DNA of 64,000 nucleotides, taken from the NCBI RefSeq assembly GCF_947179165.1, contig NC_077246.1, forward strand, positions 72,450,421-72,514,420, written 5' to 3'. The notes below the pieces were generated by a model. It was not told the DNA's origin. It did no database searches and saw only the letters and a program-made list of their open reading frames with translations. Below are positions 57,546-64,000 of the stretch, piece after piece. A program made the position numbers and the translations under genes. Every line of letters starts with the position of its first letter. Positions within the stretch are counted from its first letter, which is position 1. This DNA is from Solanum dulcamara. Its lineage: Eukaryota > Streptophyta > Magnoliopsida > Solanales > Solanaceae.

Positions 57546-60500
57546 TCACTCTTCGTCGGATTCAAGGCCTGGTATGAACTCCAAACTCACATCGAATACC
57601 ACGGGGCTGTTAGGAGCCACTCTTGGCCTTCCAGGAGCCGATGTCAGGCCTTTTGGAAACGCCAACTATTCAACAGAAATATGTGTAAGAGACTTAAGTC
57701 TGATAAAAGATCTGCATTAATCTTGGACTATTTCAAGTCAATTGTCAAGAATGCAGTAAAGTGTGAGCGTAAAACAGATAGAATGTAAGCTATTGCATAT
57801 ATGAAAAGTTCATGCGCCCCCCCCCCCCCCCCCCAAACTTGAAGGAACATCTGTAGAAAAGTATTTGGCCATCCTCGAGGACATTATTTTGAATAATTTC
57901 TCATCAAGCAGAACAAATTAGGAGGATAAAGTTTGAGAAAACTAGAGGCTTTTAAAGATTGTAGCCTTGCAGGTAGCTTCTTATCTGTGTAAGCAACTAG
58001 AGATATCATTTTTCTTTCTTTTCGCGAACAAGAAACTAAGGCGTCATTTGGTAGAGTGTATAGGAATAGTACTGAAGAGGGTGTATTAGTAATGTTGATA
58101 TCAGTTACGCTGATATTATTTCTTATCAAGTGTTTGGTTTAATGTATTAAGGGCAGTAACCTTGTTTATCCATGTATTGACAACTCTTGTCTTGCTAATA
58201 TCATGATTTGCTATGTATTAGTTATACACCCTATACTACATAGGGTGAAAATCCTACCAAACAAAGAATTAAACAATACCACAGCTAATACATGTATTAT
58301 TTTTTCTACTACATTCTACCAAACGACCCTTAAAAGGGGCTATATCTAAACATGTGAATCATACAAAGAAGCATTTACCCCTAATTAATGTTTTGATTGC
58401 TATCTTTTTTCATTTGCCTTGCATCTGTAGAATGAGAAATTCAAAAGGCAGAGAACTTACAGATCCAGGTACATAGAGTCGACGTAGTCCTCCAACTTTC
58501 ATGCTCAGGATCCCTTCATCAAGTCCTTTGATTACCTACTCTAGCCATTGAAATTAGTTAGTCATGTATGAACTAACCAAACTATGAAAACTAATTCTTC
58601 ACCTGCTATTACTGTTACTGAAATCATGAAACCACAAATTTTCATGAACGTGTACAAAAGTTTACCTGGTCAGCGCCTACACGGAAAATGTAAGGTCGAC
58701 CTTTCTCCAGGGAGCTGTAAATTCATAAATCAAGAGATCTTGCAAGAGTTAAGACTTTTGAAGAAACAGTGAATTAAACGTCATTTATCCTAAATGCAGA
58801 ATAATGAATCCATGCGTGTTTTGAAGGAAAGGGGAATCAGACTTTTTATAAGGTTATATGTATGAGCATTTTTAGAAAACAAAAAGAATTAACTTCTGAA
58901 CTTTTCCCTCATGTCCAAAACAATGACCGAACTTAAAGAGGAAATTATAACAAAAATATTACAAAGAGAATATCATTCATATGCTTCAGTGGATGCAATT
59001 TCCAAATGAGCAAAAAAGGTCAAATACTTTTATATAATATTTAAAATAATCAGAAACTAATCAGAGTATGATCCATGTAATGACCTGTCAAAAATTTGTC
59101 CCGAGGGAACCATCGCAACATAATTTGCAGCGACCTGTCATCATGAAATGAAATTTGACTGATCAAAATAATGAACAGAATAAAATTTTGAATAGAACTT
59201 ACACGGATGGAGTTAGACATCTTTTCTTCCATGTGATAATTCAAAATATGTTTAAGGAGCCAGATATCTTTTCTTACACCTTAAAAACGATGCATTACTT
59301 TGAATAGACTACTCTTTTCTCAATTTTTTGTATGTCCTTTACTTTTTAATTCTCTTCAAGTTATTCGCGATAAAACACACTACATGTTTTGAGAAGATGA
59401 AGCAGCATAAAATTTTACCATTAATTATCAAATGGGTAAGGCAACCAGCTAGTTTGGTGAACAAGAAATTTCATTGCACTATACTTCGTCCTTCACTTTT
59501 ACATAAGAACAAAGTATCAGAAATCAGGATACATACCTGGAAACCAACAGGGGGACTAGGGCCTCGACCAACTTTGATGTCCTTATACTGCAAGCCTGAC
59601 TCGTTTGTTACCATAGGAACCTTCATTTATGAAAAAGTTCTACTATTAGTGCGGTTCTCAGGTTTCCTATGATAAATGATATGTTTGTGAAACTTTTGCA
59701 TCACGTAACCTTTGACTATATGTATCCTTCAGCAATCAGACACAGCATCCTAAGTTGACGGATATTCTATTATACTTCATATGTAAACTATGATTATATT
59801 ATTTCAAGTAAATAATGAGTTTTATAGTAGATACCAACTTGAAATATCTCTGAGAAAGATGATAATAATGAAGCTATTTCAGTTCAATTGTTAGACCAAT
59901 TTGGTTCTTGTTATCATTAGTTAGCTAAGTGTCTCAAAAAGACTACCTGAATAAAACGGCACTCATATTCATGCTAAATTGCAACTTCATTGTTGCAAGA
60001 AGCTTCAGACCATAGAAGTTGGAATATCCACTTTTGCAAATGTATGCATCCTTATAGCAATTGTATGTCCAACTAAATGGATTTCAAATCACAAAATATA
60101 AATAGAGTGTTAAGAATTCACCATATAATATTAAGCTTTTTGGGGAACATAGAAAAAAATTCAATAGGGACAAGTGAGGCTTGCTCAAGTGGTTGAGGGT
60201 TCGAGCACGCTGGAGGGTAAGTGGGAGCACTATTGATCCCCTTTAAAGAAGGTAAAATAAATCGTTCAGTAGGAACATATACTGGGTTTGGAAGTGTGGA
60301 CTTACACAGTTACACTTGCCATTTGCAAGTAAAAAAATGGGATGAATCTGTGACCTAAGACAGAATGGGATAATATGTAACCTAAATGTTTGTGAGTATC
60401 TATTTTAGAAGTCTTTGGAGAAGGCACATAATCTCCTACCGTTCCAGAATAGGGATTGATTCTTGCAGGATCTTAACAAGGATACTCGAAAAGTAAGGAC

Positions 60501-62290
60501 CAGCGCAATGACTGTAGTAATAAACTCCAACGCAAGAAAGCTGAAAATTAATCATAGTGGTTATACTGTGTCAACAATCTCCGTTAATGTGGACATGCAA
60601 TAACTTATTTTAGACTACAAACCAAATGCAAGTTGAAGAACTTCTCTTGAAATTTGCATTAGTCTGGCAGATGGATAGCACTAAATGAGTAAATAAAACC
60701 ATGCATCACATCGAATTTTTAGGGCAACAATTAATTTCCTCACAAGATTCTTTATTAAATAGTTCAAATCCGTCCCTTTATATTACATAAGTTTTGTTTT
60801 GGGCAAAGTACTTAACATCATTCCACTCATAATATTACCTTATACAATTTTCACAACTTTCAAGAGTTCAAAGTCATTTAACTGTTCAAGTTTTAAACTT
60901 CGATTATGACAGTTGCTCTATTCAAGTAAGTTTTGCATCACTTCTTTCGCCCAAACTTCCTTCCTGCATGTTTGCATCCACAAGGCACACTATAATAAGA
61001 GGTAAAATTTGATGGGCAACATGTTCAACCAAACAGGTGTATTCTCCATGACTATGTAATATGTATTCCATACTACCCCATAAACTGAAAATTCATGGCC
61101 TCAAGTGCTCTACAAGGTATATTTGAAAAATTTACATCTAAAAGTACTCATTCTCTCAAATGTCATTATATTATTTATGATTTATGTTTGCTTGGACCTC
61201 CAAAAATACTGCAGCACCCACCCTTGTCGTATCCTCAAAAAATGTATAGCTTTTGGAGGATCCGACACACATCTGGAGGTATGTTTGAAGAATCCAGGCA
61301 ACATAGAACTTATGATGGAAGGAGTAGAAAATTGACCATAACTACCCCTCCCTCCGCTCCATTATATATGAAACTATTTCGTTATTAGTCCCTTTCAAAA
61401 CAAATGACACCTACCCAAGAGTATGGCCTAGTGGTCAACAAAGTGGATTGAAAATCATAAGGTTTCAGGTTCAAATCCTAGTAGAGACAAAAACACCAGT
61501 GATTTCTTCCCATTTGTCCTAGCCTTGGTGGGAGGTAACACGTATCCTGTAGAATTAGTCGAGATAAACGAAAGTTGGTCCAGACACCATGCTTGTCAAA
61601 AGAAAAACAATGACATCTTTCCTAATTTAACTTGAAACATCTCATTTTCACCCGACATTCTAGTAAAGTGCTTTTATAAGAAAATAAATCTCACCACATA
61701 TTTAAGATCACATGTTTCAAAAGTCGAACTTTCTTAAACTACGTGTCCAATCAAACTACACCACATTAATTGAAACATCAAATTGTAGGAAGTAACAAAA
61801 TGAGAACAAGTATTAATAGGAGTTTAAAAAAAATGAGAGGGAGCTAAATAACCTCACCATACATTTTCAAGCTCTTTCTCACATGTAGCATCACAAAGTT
61901 TTGGCTTTTCCTCTGGTGGCAATCCAGCTGCCTCAGCATAACAAGAACCCACCAAGAAACTTGAAACCCCACAAAACCCCAACCCCATTAACAAATCTCT
62001 GCGCTTGGTTGTATTGTACCTTTCAGCATCTTCAACAGTACCCATCAAATTCTCTTGTGCCCACAATCTTAAACCCCATTTCCTAGTAACCCCATTTTGA
62101 ATTTTGGGGTTTATGATTGTTTGATGATGATTCTTGAACAAATTTATAGAAAATGCTGAACCTTTACATTCAAGAACACAGCATATAAACCAAATTAGTA
62201 TAAAATTGAATATGAAAAAAGAGGAAAAAAGTAATTTTTCAAGATTTAATGGAGCTTACTGAGTGGAAGTAGCAGAGATGTTGATGCCAT
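57546..62290 (-). CDS. FKBP19: FKBP-type peptidyl-prolyl isomerase FKBP19, chloroplast (thylakoid lumen)
   Basis: Seven exons on the minus strand: 62290-62260, 62161-61863, 59620-59537, 59134-59085, 58714-58666, 58535-58461 and 57665-57546. All introns are GT..AG and the phases close, giving 235 aa. The N-terminus (MASTSLLLPL..) is a chloroplast transit region. It is followed by a twin-arginine lumen signal (KRRDLLMGLGFCG, hydrophobic stretch, CYAEA) at about residues 65-90, then AAGLPPEEKPKLCDATCEKE and an FKBP domain: SGLQYKDIKVGRG, VAMVPSGQIFD, VIKGLDEGIL, GLRRLYVPG, ending VSLEFIPGLESDEE. The sequence matches Arabidopsis FKBP19 (At5g13410) as I remember it. Lumenal FKBPs are thought to assist photosystem protein assembly; catalytic activity of this member is uncertain. 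A fragment copy lies at 28515-30592. Divergent from TRAPPC5, 1.1 kb apart. Confidence 0.93.
58040..58329. mobile_element. MITE in FKBP19 intron 6, copy B
   Basis: Same element as 29012-29301 with GGCGTCATTTGG / CCAAACGACCC ends. Intronic; no effect on splice sites seen. Confidence 0.65.
61416..61605 (+). mobile_element. TS-type SINE in FKBP19 intron 2
   Basis: About 190 bp with a tRNA-like 5' part (CCTAGTGGTCAACAAAGTGG as A-box region, GGTTTCAGGTTCAAATCC as B-box region), then AGTGATTTCTTCCCATTTGT, CTAGCCTTGGTGGGAGGTAA, GAATTAGTCGAGATAAACGA and CAGACACCATG. This is the order of the tobacco TS/SolS SINE family. Possible imperfect flanking repeat AATGACAC / AATGACAT. Confidence 0.75.
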
Positions 62291-63377
62291 TGTTGTGATA
62301 ATCTTAAATTTGGATTTTTCAGCAATGTGTTGTCATGAATTTTTGCTAGTAATGAATGGTGAGTGGATAATGAAATAAAAGATGTGGCTTTTTATATGGG
62401 CTGATTTTGAAGAGGCAAATTGATGTTAAGTTAAATACAGTTTGGTCCATAAAGTTTGGCCTCAATGGAGGTAAGCCCCACTTTGCTGAAAATAATCTCC
62501 CTACCTACGTGAGGTATGTCAATACTTAATCTTTCCCGAACTCTACTTGGAAAGATTCATGGGAAACGTTGATGGTGCTGAGCCTCGCTTTGGAATTTAT
62601 TTTGGGATTATCAAATAAGAGAAACTAATGTATTATAAAATACGCTAAAAAATTAAATAATACGGCTTGTTTTTGAAGTTTTTGTTAAATATTTAGCAAA
62701 CTTTAGTAGTTAAATGTGACTTGAAAATGTACTTTTGCAATTTTTATTGTTTCAGACTATTTATAGTGTTTGCTATAAATTTTTGACGTATGATTTTTGC
62801 TCCATTTCAAACATTTGATATAATTCTATTGTTGTAATTTTTAAGATTTGACTAAAATTTTCTAGGATTTCTAATTTTTATTGTATCGAACAACCAAAGT
62901 TTGTTATTATATTGTAACATAGATAAAAAAAAAATGTTCTTATTTTTTTTAACAAAATTTTAAAAATAAAAACTCTATTGCTATCTAATATGAACGACAT
63001 AGCGACTAGAAGTGTAGTTTTCCAATTTTTATTATTTTGGTCTTTTTAAGTGTTCACATATTTTTGATGTCCAATTTTTATTATTTTTTATATTTGAATT
63101 TTTTGTTTTTGTAGTTTCTAAGCAAGTCCTGATTAACTTAACAATACTAAAAACTACTCATTTTTACCAAACTTTAAGGATGAAAAGTGTTCAAGAATTT
63201 TTTAAGGGGCTATTATTAACTCTACCCAAACATAAAGGACCAATTTTGCCATTGTTTTCTTTTATCTTCAGTCTCCCTTTTCATTTTTTTTCAATGAAAA
63301 ACGAAATCTGGGTACCCAAAGAAGAGTAGACAACTACGCTGTTAAGCGATCTAGTGAGAGAGAGTTGAAGGAAGAAG
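62291..63377. promoter_or_regulatory. Divergent intergenic region between FKBP19 and TRAPPC5
   Basis: The two genes start head to head 1.09 kb apart, so both promoters lie here. The middle is AT-rich and contains no recognisable element. Which motifs act is not visible from sequence alone. Confidence 0.5.
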
Positions 63378-63449
63378 ATGATAGGTGTAGGGAAGATCAA
63401 ACAGTACACGAATGTTCTTGAGAGACCCCTCAGCAAAGGCAAACAAGAG
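63378..63449 (+). CDS. TRAPPC5: TRAPP complex subunit 5 (Trs31-like), first exon only
   Basis: ATG at 63378 opens 24 codons, MIGVGKIKQY then TNVLERPLSKGKQE, ending in GAG directly before a GTATTT donor (63450). From memory, plant TRAPPC5 starts MIGVGKIKQYSNVLDKPLSK and continues KQEVSL, so the donor falls at the expected place in the reading frame. TRAPPC5 is a small core subunit of the TRAPP tethering complexes that activate Rab/Ypt1 in ER-Golgi transport. The rest of the gene lies beyond the window. A partial copy of the exon 2 start is at 63876-63894. Confidence 0.8.
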
Positions 63450-63488
63450 GTATTTCTTCTTTCTTTCTTTTTTTCAAGCAAAAAGAAA

Positions 63489-64000
63489 AAAACTCAAATT
63501 TGTTTTCTAAATCCTCTTAGCAGTTCAAGAATGAAGAAAAATAGTGTTCTTTTTCACTATAGATCATAATAACAGTGACCCATGTTACTAATTTCAGATC
63601 TTTTTAGCTTGAGGGTGTTGGTGGGGTGGGGTGGAGTGGGGGTATATACTTTGCAGATTAGTGATTGAGGCTAAAGCTTAACTCAATTTTGTGTTCTAAA
63701 TTATCTTAGTTGTTCAAGGGGAAAAAAGGGTTCTTTTTCACTATAGATCCTAATAACATTGACCCATGTTTAACAATTTTTAAATATTTTTAGCTAGAGG
63801 GTGTTGGTGGGTGGTGGGGTGATAGGGTGTGGTAGTGGATATACTTTGCAGATTAATGATTGAGGTCTTTTGCAGGTCAGTTTGAGTGCTTTTGTTTAAC
63901 TCAATTTTGTGTTCTAAATCCTCGTAGTTGTTCAAGAAGAAAAAGGGGTTCTTTTTCATTATAGATCCTAATAGCATTGACCCATGTTACCAATTTTAAA
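63489..64000. repeat. About 200-bp tandem repeat in TRAPPC5 intron 1
   Basis: Three units start at about 63492, 63681 and 63898, the last cut by the window end. Each has AACTCAA.TTTGT.TTCTAAAT, GTTCTTTTTCA.TATAGATC, TTGACCCATGTTA-like, GGTGTTGGTGGG.. and TATACTTTGCAGATTA. At the junction of units 2 and 3 a splice-acceptor-like TTTTGCAG precedes GTCAGTTTGAGTGCTTTTG. Confidence 0.8.

Noticed and set aside
61095..61388. 97-codon plus-strand open frame in FKBP19 intron 2
   Set aside because: No recognisable domain, lies in intron next to a SINE, composition non-coding.

Overview
This is a stretch of plant nuclear DNA, almost certainly from a Solanaceae genome and most likely Solanum. The base composition is strongly AT-rich, genes carry GT..AG introns, and most of the sequence is transposon debris: Au-type and TS-type SINEs, an L1-type LINE, copia fragments, Stowaway and other MITEs, and a family of TGTCACGCCC-ended LTR-like elements. 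The gene families are also plant-specific. The species call is inference from SINE and LTR types remembered for Solanaceae.

Layout: (1) 1-10.6 kb holds MITEs and a five-exon gene (+) for a two-HMA-domain isoprenylated metallochaperone (HIPP); its promoter plus first exon is tandemly duplicated, and its last intron is built from a 112-bp minisatellite. (2) 11.1-16.7 kb is transposon territory: a 3.18-kb solo-LTR-like element with a 5-bp target duplication, SINEs, and a broken short-chain dehydrogenase (SDR) fragment. (3) 17.07-20.53 kb (-) is an LRR receptor kinase of subfamily XII (RLK1). (4) 22.8-31.4 kb contains a truncated LTR-like element, a 1.2-kb repeat (D1), a copia pol fragment split by a TIR element, and a 5'-truncated copy of an FKBP19 gene. 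(5) 31.4-37.1 kb is stacked LTR-like elements. (6) 39.92-43.30 kb (-) is RLK2, a close paralogue of RLK1. (7) 45.5-50.6 kb is a 5'-truncated LINE on the minus strand with a 12-bp target duplication. (8) 50.7-56.7 kb contains two more D repeats (D2, D3), SINE/LINE/LTR scraps, and the second copy of the copia/TIR block. (9) 57.5-62.3 kb (-) is the complete seven-exon FKBP19 gene (thylakoid lumen immunophilin-like). (10) 63.38 kb to the window end (+) is the first exon of TRAPPC5, divergent from FKBP19, followed by tandem repeats.

The main architectural event is a duplication of a block [RLK + flank + D repeat + copia/TIR + FKBP19]. Block 1 is about 16.5-31.4 kb and block 2 about 39.3-60.4 kb. 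The blocks were later separated by independent insertions: E2 in block 1, and the LINE and D2 in block 2. The FKBP19 part of the blocks is far more alike (nearly identical over about 1.7 kb) than the copia part, which suggests gene conversion or a younger exchange.

The four credible protein-coding genes are the HIPP gene, RLK1, RLK2 and FKBP19, plus the TRAPPC5 5' end. They are unrelated in pathway: a metal-binding farnesylated protein, two immune-type receptors, a chloroplast lumen protein and a vesicle-tethering subunit. I see no operon-like or defence-island system. The most unusual signals are structural: a duplicated promoter-exon, a repeat-built intron, a decoy exon start, and mosaic divergence of the duplicated block.
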